DNA of 5,748 nt from UBA1361 sp035647455 (lineage in GTDB: Bacteria; Bacillota_I; Bacilli_A; RFN20; CAG-826): positions 1 through 5,748 of the forward strand of contig DASRNI010000008.1 of assembly GCA_035647455.1 (NCBI GenBank). Reading direction: 5' to 3'. This document shows, in pieces, positions 1 through 5,689 of the stretch (positions within the stretch are counted from its first letter, which is position 1; each line of letters opens with the position of its first letter). Both the position numbers and the translations under genes were made by a program. Under the pieces are notes generated by a model. The model ran no database searches and had not been told where the DNA came from. It was given only the letters and a program-made list of their open reading frames with translations.

Positions 1-1
1 G

Positions 2-1267
2 AAGACGAGTTTAGCGATTTCAATCGCAACGGCAATGGGCCGCAAGCTTGTCAAAGCAAGTTTAGGCGGGATTGATGACGAAAGTAAACTCCGCGGCTTT
101 TTACGCACGTACGTTGGCTCACAACCAGGTAACATTATTTCCAATATGCGTAAAGTTGGGACCATTAACCCGATTTTCGTGCTTGACGAAGTTGATAAAC
201 TTGGTTCAAGTGCCAATCGCGGAGATCCGAACAGTGCACTTTTAGAAATTCTTGACCCACAACAAAACAAAGCGTTTATTGATCATTATATTGATGAACC
301 ATATGACTTGAGTAAAGTTGTCTTTATTGCAACAGCAAACTATATCAGAAATATCCCACGACCACTTTTAGACCGAATGGAGTTAATTGAACTTAAAGGG
401 TATACAAACGAAGAAAAAATTGAGATTGCCTTAAGGCACTTAATCCCCACAGGCATTGTTGATCACGGTCTTGAAGGGTATAACATCACATTTACCCGTG
501 AAGGACTTTTGGAAATTATTGATGGTTATACGTTTGAAGCTGGTGTCCGTTCACTAAATCGACAAATTAGTTCAATTTTACGTAAAATCAGTGTCGAAAT
601 CCTTACGGATAACGATGTTAAAGTTGAAGTAACGAAAGCCGAAGTAAAACGCCATCTCGGTAACCCGTATACTTATTTTAATGAAAAAGAAGAAAAACCA
701 ATTGTCGGTGTTGTCACGGGCCTTAGTGTTGTCGGTGGGCAAATCGGCGAAATTATGAAAATTGAAGTCACAACCTTTAAAGGTAAAGGGGCGGTTAACG
801 TCACTGGTAACTTAGAAAAAATGCTTCGTGAAACCGGCGACATTGCTGCAAGTCACGTGCGAAGTTACGCAACACATTACGGCATTAACGAAGAAGACTT
901 CTTTAATAAAGATATTAACGTCCATTTCCCGGAAGCAAGTTCGAAAGACGGCAATAGTGCAGGACTTGCAATTGCGCTTGGTATTATTAGTGTGCTCACT
1001 AACCGCACAATTAATCACGATATTGCAATGACCGGAGAAATTACTTTAATGGGACGCGTACTTGCCATTGGCGGCGTTTATGAAAAGCTCCTCGGAGCAA
1101 TCCGCGCGGGCATAAGCACGGTCATTATTCCGCAAGAAAACGAACGTGATCTTGACGAAATACCGGAAGAAGTTAAAGCAAAAGTCAAAATAGTGACAGT
1201 TAGTCATATTGATGACGCGATTGATTTAGTTTTATTACCAGGCGAAACAGAAGACGCCTTAGCATAA
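2..1267 (+). CDS. lon: ATP-dependent protease Lon (LonA type), C-terminal part, cut by window start
   Basis: Lon is a cytoplasmic ring-shaped AAA+ serine protease that unfolds and degrades damaged and regulatory proteins. About 421 codons are visible; the reading frame is open to the window edge, which falls inside Walker A (first residues KTS), so roughly the first 350 residues of a usual 770-800 are missing. ATG at 35 is internal (AMGRK), not the start. Visible in order: Walker B FVLDEVDKL with Asp at 185-187 and Glu at 188-190; sensor 1 in IATANYI; arginine finger in PLLDRME (Arg at 374-376); sensor 2 in AGVRSLNR (Arg at 548-550); then the protease domain with Ser at 956-958 and Lys at 1085-1087. 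These are exactly 43 residues apart, as in the E. coli S679/K722 dyad. Several loops depart from consensus: RGH becomes RGF, GAMPGRI becomes GSQPGNI, and PKDGPSAG becomes SKDGNSAG with one residue fewer upstream. It should still be catalytically active. Identity is certain from the motifs. Confidence 0.96.
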   Translation, partial: KTSLAISIATAMGRKLVKASLGGIDDESKLRGFLRTYVGSQPGNIISNMRKVGTINPIFVLDEVDKLGSSANRGDPNSALLEILDPQQNKAFIDHYIDEPYDLSKVVFIATANYIRNIPRPLLDRMELIELKGYTNEEKIEIALRHLIPTGIVDHGLEGYNITFTREGLLEIIDGYTFEAGVRSLNRQISSILRKISVEILTDNDVKVEVTKAEVKRHLGNPYTYFNEKEEKPIVGVVTGLSVVGGQIGEIMKIEVTTFKGKGAVNVTGNLEKMLRETGDIAASHVRSYATHYGINEEDFFNKDINVHFPEASSKDGNSAGLAIALGIISVLTNRTINHDIAMTGEITLMGRVLAIGGVYEKLLGAIRAGISTVIIPQENERDLDEIPEEVKAKVKIVTVSHIDDAIDLVLLPGETEDALA

Positions 1268-1269
1268 CA

Positions 1270-1857
1270 ATGAAACGGTTCCAAAACACAACTTTTGTCG
1301 CAAGTTTTACGGTTAAACCGGAACAAGAGCTTTTATCACGCCCAGAAGTTGTGTTTATTGGCCGCTCAAATGTGGGTAAAAGTAGTTTAATTAATCGGAT
1401 TACCGGGCGAAAAAACTTAGCGTTTACGAGCAGTAAACCCGGTTTTACACGCTTACTTAACTATTTTAATGTGAATGACGAATTTTATTTAGTTGATGCG
1501 CCGGGTTACGGTTATACGTCAACAGGAACGCGCTTTAGTGCAAAGTTCGGCGTAATGATGGAAAGCTATTTTCGTGATAATACGAACTTAAAACAAATTT
1601 ATTTATTAATTGATGCCCGCCGTAAACCAACCCCAGATGATTTAGATTTTCTCGCTTTCGTCGTTGAAACAAATTACGCGCTAACCGTGATCTTTACGAA
1701 AAGTGATAAACTAAATCAAAGTGGCCGGGCGAAAGCGCGGAAAAACTTTGCGACTTACTTTAAAACGGCGACAATTAATTACCTTTTTACAAGTAGTCTC
1801 AGTGATGAAAATATTGACAAGCTGAAACAAATGATTATAAGTCACGTTAAACTGTAA
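1270..1857 (+). CDS. engB: Ribosome biogenesis GTP-binding protein EngB (YsxC/YihA)
   Basis: EngB is an essential TRAFAC-class GTPase of the Era/EngA type that helps assemble the large ribosomal subunit in the cytoplasm. All G motifs are present in this 195-residue protein, the usual size: G1 GRSNVGKSS at 31-39, G2 Thr60 in SSKPGFTR, G3 DAPGYGY from residue 76, G4 TKSD at 143-146, and G5 TSS at 174-176. The SSKPG and PGYG stretches are typical of EngB. The N-terminus aligns from Met1 with Bacillus YsxC as I recall it (FxxSxxKPEQ pattern), which supports ATG at 1270. The gene begins 2 nt after the lon stop and no purine-rich ribosome binding site precedes it, so translation probably depends on ribosomes finishing lon. 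The lon-engB pairing is also known from Bacillus. The G2 region reads GFTR where GKTQ is common, a mild variant. Confidence 0.96.
   Translation: MKRFQNTTFVASFTVKPEQELLSRPEVVFIGRSNVGKSSLINRITGRKNLAFTSSKPGFTRLLNYFNVNDEFYLVDAPGYGYTSTGTRFSAKFGVMMESYFRDNTNLKQIYLLIDARRKPTPDDLDFLAFVVETNYALTVIFTKSDKLNQSGRAKARKNFATYFKTATINYLFTSSLSDENIDKLKQMIISHVKL
1814..1841 (+). promoter_or_regulatory. Candidate sigma-A promoter inside the 3' end of engB
   Basis: A perfect -35 TTGACA (1814-1819) is followed after 16 nt by TATAAG (1836-1841, five of six). Transcription would start near 1848, giving the valS T-box leader about 50 extra nucleotides before Stem I. It lies wholly in coding sequence, so the match may be chance, but it is the closest pair to consensus upstream of valS. 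Confidence 0.4.
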
Positions 1858-1864
1858 CTTTTAA

Positions 1865-1893
1865 TTGTAAAACGTTTTAACTCTTGTTAAAAT
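1865..1893 (+). promoter_or_regulatory. Probable sigma-A promoter for the valS T-box leader
   Basis: TTGTAA (1865-1870, four of six) and TAAAAT (1888-1893, five of six) are separated by the optimal 17 nt, in the noncoding gap just after engB. The predicted start is about 1899-1901, right at the base of T-box Stem I, which is close but acceptable. The spacer contains the perfect 12-nt palindrome TAAAACGTTTTA (1868-1879), which could be a protein-binding site or only A/T-rich chance. Confidence 0.55.
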
Positions 1894-2056
1894 TAAATTG
1901 CGTTGAAGTTAAGGAGTAAGCAATACGGCTTAATAGAGACCCTATAAATGGTGCAAAACTAGGGAAGTACGGTTGCCGAATGTCGTAACTGAGCATAGTG
2001 GAAACTCGTCTGTTCGCGTTAAGAACGAATGAAGTGTGTTACATATTTGTAACAAA

Positions 2057-2089
2057 CTAAGGTGGTACCGCGGTTAAGATCGTCCTTAG
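2057..2089 (+). promoter_or_regulatory. T-box antiterminator helix
   Basis: CUAAGG (2057-2062) pairs perfectly with CCUUAG (2084-2089). The seven-nt UGGUACC bulge follows the first strand, and GCG (2070-2072) can pair with CGU (2081-2083) above it. Binding of the uncharged tRNA 3' end to the UGGU bulge stabilises this form. It uses CGU from the terminator stem and the whole CCUUAG from the terminator loop, so the two structures exclude each other. Confidence 0.88.
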
Positions 2090-2103
2090 CAACGGTCTTT
2101 TTT
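2076..2103 (+). terminator. Intrinsic terminator of the valS T-box leader
   Basis: AAGAUCGU (2076-2083) pairs with ACGGUCUU (2092-2099) as eight base pairs including one U-G, with loop CCUUAGCA. A run of six T (2098-2103) overlaps the end of the stem, the usual form of a Rho-independent terminator. It acts when tRNA-Val is charged and stops transcription before valS. Confidence 0.9.
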
Positions 2104-2106
2104 ATT

Positions 2107-2115
2107 AAGGAGGAG
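2107..2115 (+). promoter_or_regulatory. valS ribosome binding site, fixes the start at 2119
   Basis: AAGGAGGAG lies with AGGAGG (2108-2113) five nt before ATG 2119. It decides the start: the reading frame stays open upstream to a GTG at 2062, but that codon lies inside the T-box sequence and the intervening residues would be encoded by the terminator. Confidence 0.92.
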
Positions 2116-2118
2116 TTT

Positions 2119-4704
2119 ATGCCATTACCAAAGCATTACAGCCACAAGGCGGTTGAAAAAAATAAATATCGAACATGGAAAGAAAACGGCTACTTTACAA
2201 GTGGAGACACAACTAAACAAAAGTTTTCACTCGTTATTCCGCCCCCGAACGTGACCGGAACACTCCATTTAGGCCACGCCTGGGATACAGCTTTTCAAGA
2301 TATTATCGCCCGTTATAAAAAGGCACAAGGTTTTGATGTTCTTTGGTTACCAGGCATGGATCACGCCGGGATAGCGACGCAAGCAAAAATTGAAGAACGA
2401 CTCCGTGAAAGTAATATTAGTCGCTATGACTTAGGTCGCAAAGCTTTTTTAGTCGAAGCGTGGAAGTGGAAAGAAGAATACGCCAAAATTATTCGCGAGC
2501 AATGGGCGAAAATGGGGCTGATGCTTGATTATACAAAAGAACGCTTCACACTTGATGAAGGGCTCAGTGACGCGGTAAACGAAACGTTTGTTAAGCTTTA
2601 TGAAAAAGGCTATATTTACCGCGGTGAACGAATTATTAATTGGGATCCGGTGCAACTAACAGCTCTATCAAATATTGAAGTAATTCACGAAGAAGTTGCC
2701 GGTAAACTTTATTACTTTAAGTATTTATTAAAAGACGACAAAAATATATATTTAGAAGTTGCGACTACACGACCAGAAACGATGTTTGCGGACGTTTGTC
2801 TCGTTGTTAATCCGCATGATAAACGTTATAAGAAGTATGTTGGAAAAACATTTATTAATCCAGTTAATAATGAAGAAATACCGCTTATTGCTGATCGCTA
2901 CGTTGAAGAAGATTACGCGACTGGTGTGATGAAATGTACACCAGCACACGATCCAAATGACTTTAAAATTGGTGAAAAATATAACTTACCCCGGCCTGTT
3001 TGTCTTAATCCCGATGCAACGCTAAATGAACGCGGGCTTGAACTTGCCGGCCTTGATCGCTTCGTGGCACGCAAGAAACTTGTTGCCAAAATGGAAAGTC
3101 TTGGTTTACTTACGAAAGTAGAAGCAATCACCCATAGTGTTGGCCATAGTGAACGAAGTGGGGCGGTTGTTGAACCTTACATTAGCGAACAATGGTTTCT
3201 TAAGATGGATGAATTTGCAAAGGATAGTATTAAACTGCAACAATCGCTCGATAAAGTTAATTTTTTCCCCGAGCGTTTTAATAAAACATATTTAAACTGG
3301 ATGGAAATTGCCGAAGATTGGTGTATTTCGCGGCAAATTTGGTGGGGTCACCAGATTCCCGCTTATTTTCATAATGAAACCGGTGAAGTATTAGTTAGTA
3401 AAACGCCACCAAAAGACATAGAAAATTACACCCAAGACCCTGATGTGCTTGATACATGGTTTTCCAGTGCTCTTTGGCCGTTTTCAACGCTTGGTTGGCC
3501 GGAAAAAGGCGCACTTTATGAGCGTTATTACCCAACCGACTTACTCGTAACGGGTTACGATATTATCTTTTTCTGGGTTAGTCGGATGATATTTATGGGT
3601 CTCGAAATGACCGGGACAAAACCTTTTAATGACGTTGTAATTCACGGGCTTATTCGTGACGAACAAGGCCGCAAGATGTCAAAGTCACTTGGTAACGGTG
3701 TTGACCCGCTCGAAGTAATTGAAGAATATGGCGTTGATAGTTTACGCTACTTTTTAGCGACCGCCTCGACACCGGGCCAAGATACACGCTATTTTACGGA
3801 AAAAGTTGAAAGTAGTGTCTATTATTTAAATAAAATTTGGAATAGCGCGCGGTTTGTCTTTATGACACTTCCTGAAAACTTTAAACCAGCAGAAATAAAT
3901 TACAAAGCACTTAATAACGTTGATAAATTTATTTTAACTAAACTTGAAGAAACCGTAACTAATGTTACGGAACTAATGGATAAATATGAACTTGGTCTTG
4001 CCTCAACCTTTTTATATAACTTTGTTTATAACGATTTCTGTAGTAACTACTTAGAGATGGTAAAAGTCGTGTTACGCGAAGAAAAAGATCATGCGAATAC
4101 ATATAACGTTATGTACACGACACTTCACGCAATCTTAATGATGATTTACCCGTACTCTCCGTTTATTAGTGAGGAAATTTACTTAGCAATGCCGGAACAC
4201 TTAGATTCGATTATGCTCGCAAAGTACCCTAAAGTTACTGGTAGAACTTTTGAACAAGCAACGAACGAAGTAAGTAACACGATTGAAATTATTAAAGCGG
4301 TGCGGCACTTTAAAAATAGTAATAACATCCGGCCTAATGAACGGATTTCGCTTTATGTGACCGATTTAACGTACAAGCTTGATGATTATTTACCACTCAT
4401 TAAGCGACTTGCTTTTGTTGATGAAGTTGTTAATAAAGAAGCACATGAAGAGTTACCGACAACTGTTTTACCATTTGCGAAAATAAGTTTCCATGCAGCA
4501 GTTGATCTTGCTGCTCTTAAAGTTGCACTCGAAACCGAAATTAAAAAGCTTGAAGCAGAAATTAAGCGCTCCGAAGGAATGCTTAAAAACCCGAATTTCT
4601 TAAGCCGCGCGCCGCAAGAAAAAGTTGCTGCCGAACAAGAAAAGTACGAACATTATAAAAACGCGCTTGAAGTCGCACAAGAAAAACTTAGTAAGCTGCA
4701 CTAA
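2119..4704 (+). CDS. valS: Valyl-tRNA synthetase (valine--tRNA ligase)
   Basis: ValS is a class Ia synthetase that joins valine to tRNA-Val using ATP and removes mischarged threonine in its editing domain. The 861-residue protein is close to the usual 870-880. Visible in order: PPPNVTGTLHLGHA with the HIGH-type HLGH at 50-53; MDHAGIATQ; the editing (CP1) domain with TTRPET at 216-221 and TPAHDPND from 274; WCISRQIWWGH; DVLDTWFSS at 442-450; KMSKS at 519-523; the helical anticodon-binding domain from about 570 to 740; and a C-terminal coiled-coil arm from about 797 to 861, rich in Lys, Glu and Leu, that contacts tRNA. The segment between WWGH and DVLDTWFSS lacks the cysteine pairs found in some relatives, as in Bacillus. 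Two conserved positions differ: TALSD is TALSN (Asn185), and the editing-domain GTG motif is ATG (Ala267). Expression is controlled by the T-box just upstream. Confidence 0.98.
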   Translation: MPLPKHYSHKAVEKNKYRTWKENGYFTSGDTTKQKFSLVIPPPNVTGTLHLGHAWDTAFQDIIARYKKAQGFDVLWLPGMDHAGIATQAKIEERLRESNISRYDLGRKAFLVEAWKWKEEYAKIIREQWAKMGLMLDYTKERFTLDEGLSDAVNETFVKLYEKGYIYRGERIINWDPVQLTALSNIEVIHEEVAGKLYYFKYLLKDDKNIYLEVATTRPETMFADVCLVVNPHDKRYKKYVGKTFINPVNNEEIPLIADRYVEEDYATGVMKCTPAHDPNDFKIGEKYNLPRPVCLNPDATLNERGLELAGLDRFVARKKLVAKMESLGLLTKVEAITHSVGHSERSGAVVEPYISEQWFLKMDEFAKDSIKLQQSLDKVNFFPERFNKTYLNWMEIAEDWCISRQIWWGHQIPAYFHNETGEVLVSKTPPKDIENYTQDPDVLDTWFSSALWPFSTLGWPEKGALYERYYPTDLLVTGYDIIFFWVSRMIFMGLEMTGTKPFNDVVIHGLIRDEQGRKMSKSLGNGVDPLEVIEEYGVDSLRYFLATASTPGQDTRYFTEKVESSVYYLNKIWNSARFVFMTLPENFKPAEINYKALNNVDKFILTKLEETVTNVTELMDKYELGLASTFLYNFVYNDFCSNYLEMVKVVLREEKDHANTYNVMYTTLHAILMMIYPYSPFISEEIYLAMPEHLDSIMLAKYPKVTGRTFEQATNEVSNTIEIIKAVRHFKNSNNIRPNERISLYVTDLTYKLDDYLPLIKRLAFVDEVVNKEAHEELPTTVLPFAKISFHAAVDLAALKVALETEIKKLEAEIKRSEGMLKNPNFLSRAPQEKVAAEQEKYEHYKNALEVAQEKLSKLH

Positions 4705-4729
4705 AATAAATAATTCTTTGCTATTTATT
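4705..4729 (+). other. A/T-only hairpin between valS and the small peptide gene
   Basis: AATAAATA (4705-4712) and TATTTATT (4722-4729) are exact inverted copies around a 9-nt loop, beginning directly after the valS stop. All eight pairs are A-U and no T-run follows, so it is a poor terminator. It could mark an RNA processing site or be incidental. Confidence 0.4.
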
Positions 4730-4732
4730 AGT

Positions 4733-4738
4733 AGGAGG
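4733..4738 (+). promoter_or_regulatory. Strong ribosome binding site of the small membrane peptide gene
   Basis: AGGAGG is a full anti-Shine-Dalgarno match, seven nt before ATG 4746. It is the main evidence that the 60-codon frame is a translated gene rather than a chance reading frame. Confidence 0.85.
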
Positions 4739-4745
4739 ATTATTT

Positions 4746-4928
4746 ATGCATTATCAAAAACTTACAAGCTTTGAAGCTAGCCAAGTCACGGGTTACGAAG
4801 CAATCAGTCTTGCCGCGGTGATGACGATTATGATTATTGCAATTATGACCGTAATCGTTTATAAAATATTCACTTCGCGCTCTGGGTCGACAACAATCCC
4901 GGGTGGTTTTAAATTTGAGTGGAAGTAA
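4746..4928 (+). CDS. Small single-pass membrane peptide with a leader-like N-terminus, function unknown
   Basis: I do not recognise this 60-residue protein. Residues 1-17 are polar and match the spacing of double-glycine leaders (LSxxELxxIxGG): Leu6, Thr7, Glu10, Ala11, Val14, Gly16, but with Tyr17 in place of the last glycine. Residues about 18-39 form one very hydrophobic segment rich in Met, Ile, Val and Ala, enough to span a membrane. The tail, about 41-60, is polar and basic, then ends IPGGFKFEWK. There are no cysteines, so neither a lipobox nor a disulfide is possible. A strong RBS precedes it and the radC start overlaps its last codons. It sits where Bacillus carries other genes between valS and radC. 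It could be an exported or membrane-acting peptide, a leftover of a bacteriocin-like family, or a small membrane protein helping a partner; sequence alone does not decide. That it is a real gene is likely. Confidence 0.8.
   Translation: MHYQKLTSFEASQVTGYEAISLAAVMTIMIIAIMTVIVYKIFTSRSGSTTIPGGFKFEWK
4901..4906 (+). promoter_or_regulatory. Probable radC ribosome binding site inside the small peptide gene
   Basis: GGGTGG, a one-mismatch Shine-Dalgarno, lies eight nt before TTG 4915. It coincides with the Pro-Gly-Gly codons near the end of the peptide gene. An upstream in-frame GTG at 4903 has no purine-rich sequence before it, so TTG 4915 is preferred. The arrangement implies translational coupling. 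Confidence 0.5.
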
Positions 4929-5604
4929 ACTACGGATAAAAGACCTTGCTCCGCTTAACCAACCACGGGAAAAAGCACGATACTATGGGATTAAAACGTT
5001 AACTGACCAAGAACTTATTGCTCTATTAATTGGCCAAGGAACGCGTGAATTAAATGCACTCCACGTGGCGCAAAACTTGCTGAACGTTTACGTAAACTTA
5101 AATAATTTAGCCCGCGTTAAAGATAGTAATTTACTTTATCAGCCAGGGATTAAAGATGCGAAAGCACTGAAACTAATTGCTGCTTTTGAAGTTGCCCGCC
5201 GCGTTAACGGGGCAAACTTAGCCACGAGTAACCAGAAGTACAGTATCGCAAGAGTGGCGCAGAAATATCAAAATATGATTGGTCAAGATGAAAAAGAACA
5301 GTTAATTTTACTCCACCTTAACCGTCATCAAGAAATTATTATGGAAGAAACGCTTTACATCGGCCACGCGGAAGGCTTTCTCCTTGATGCTCGGGAAATT
5401 ATGCGCCGACTCTTAATTAGTGACGCTAAACTTTGTGTTTTAGTCCATAATCATCCAAGTAACGACCCGCGACCAAGTAAAGAAGACTTAATTACGACCC
5501 GAAAACTCAGGCAAATCGCAACAAAGTTTGATCTCGTGCTTTTTGATCATCTGATTGTTACGCAAACAGCTTATTTCTCATTTAAGCAGGAAAATTTGCT
5601 CTAG
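4915..5604 (+). CDS. radC: RadC family JAMM-domain protein (UPF0758)
   Basis: RadC proteins are widespread cytoplasmic proteins with a JAMM/MPN-type metal site. A role in DNA repair was proposed historically, but the biochemical function is unsettled. From TTG 4915 the protein has 229 residues, normal for the family. The N-terminal part opens with IKDLAPLNQPREK, matching the usual start of RadC, then LTDQELIALLIGQGT and a helix-hairpin-helix-like stretch at about 76-96 (PGIKDAKALKLIAAFE). The C-terminal domain has the JAMM pattern complete: Glu128, His178-x-His180, Ser188 and Asp191, so metal binding should be intact. The typical HNHPSGDP reads HNHPSNDP, and the HhH glycine pair GIG reads GIK. 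DH at 211-212 and the SF near the C-terminus also fit. The start overlaps the small peptide gene by 14 nt (26 nt if GTG 4903 were used). The stop is TAG, the only one in the window. Confidence 0.94.
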   Translation: MSGSKLRIKDLAPLNQPREKARYYGIKTLTDQELIALLIGQGTRELNALHVAQNLLNVYVNLNNLARVKDSNLLYQPGIKDAKALKLIAAFEVARRVNGANLATSNQKYSIARVAQKYQNMIGQDEKEQLILLHLNRHQEIIMEETLYIGHAEGFLLDAREIMRRLLISDAKLCVLVHNHPSNDPRPSKEDLITTRKLRQIATKFDLVLFDHLIVTQTAYFSFKQENLL

Positions 5605-5626
5605 ACGCGTAACTTGACAAAGTAAT

Positions 5627-5641
5627 ATCCGTTTTAAAAGG
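5627..5641 (+). repeat. Short imperfect repeat, copy 1
   Basis: ATCCGTTTTAAAAGG downstream of radC resembles ATCCGTTTAAGG at 5700-5711, which has three bases fewer in the A/T core (one T and two A). Each is an ATCCG, T-run, A-run, GG unit. A regulatory role is inference from the position of the second copy within a promoter. Confidence 0.35.
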
Positions 5642-5689
5642 CGGTGTTAAATTTGTTAATGTAAAATGCTGAAAAGATAACAAATGTTG

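Larger units (their letters stand above)
1899..2103 (+). promoter_or_regulatory. T-box riboswitch (tRNA-Val sensing leader of valS)
   Basis: T-boxes bind a cognate tRNA and read through a terminator when it is uncharged. The invariant T-box sequence AGGTGGTACCGCG is at 2060-2072; its UGGU bulge fits the ACCA end expected of tRNA-Val. Stem I can be folded by eye. The base is UGC (1899-1901) with GCA (1993-1995), then a kink-turn: 3-nt GUU, GA (1905-1906) facing GA (1991-1992). Next come helix AGUUA (1907-1911)/UAACU (1986-1990), the AGUA loop motif (1915-1918), CGGC (1926-1929)/GCCG (1975-1978), AGAGACC (1936-1942), and apical helix CCCUA/UAGGG around a loop with GGUGCAA, as in the glyQS tRNA-elbow platform. 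The specifier is probably GUC (1982-1984), six nt before GAGC as in glyQS; GUA (1985-1987) is the alternative, and both encode valine. A 7-bp hairpin at 2037-2054 is Stem III. GUUC (2012-2015)/GAAC (2023-2026) may be part of Stem II. Confidence 0.95.

Noticed and set aside
812..1018. Open frame on the minus strand (68 codons) inside lon
   Set aside because: Antisense to the conserved protease domain, no RBS or recognisable motif; the Cys/Thr-rich content is typical of a shadow frame.
828..1031. Plus-strand open frame (67 codons) in another frame of lon
   Set aside because: Fully inside the Lon protease domain, whose frame is certain; no motif.
1846..1881. GTTAAAC ... GTTTTAAC inverted match after engB as a possible terminator
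   Set aside because: The pairing needs a bulge, the loop is long, the stem is A/T-rich and no T-run follows; it also overlaps the promoter candidate.
2062..2118. Upstream GTG start that would extend ValS by 19 residues
   Set aside because: The codon is within the invariant T-box sequence and the extension is encoded by the terminator; ATG 2119 has a perfect RBS and matches the usual ValS N-terminus.
2449..3131. Three minus-strand open frames within valS (2449-2655, 2752-2949, 2913-3131)
   Set aside because: All lie opposite conserved ValS coding sequence, overlap one another in part, and show no domain or translation signal.
4705..4735. valS 3' hairpin as an intrinsic terminator
   Set aside because: Eight A-U pairs without G-C and followed by AGTAGG rather than T; too weak to terminate.
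4903..4914. GTG 4903 as the radC start
   Set aside because: No purine-rich site precedes it, and it adds four residues with no match to the family; TTG 4915 has GGGTGG at proper distance. Not excluded.
5614..5640. TTGACA (5614-5619) with TAAAAG (5635-5640) as a promoter
   Set aside because: The spacer is only 15 nt and the -10 matches four of six; the promoter ending in TATAAT at 5717 is better supported. The TTGACA is noted in the findings.
5605..5660. Terminator after radC
   Set aside because: Looked for a G/C stem followed by T residues; only a 4-bp ACTT/AAGT stem and TTTTAAAA self-complementarity were seen, neither convincing.
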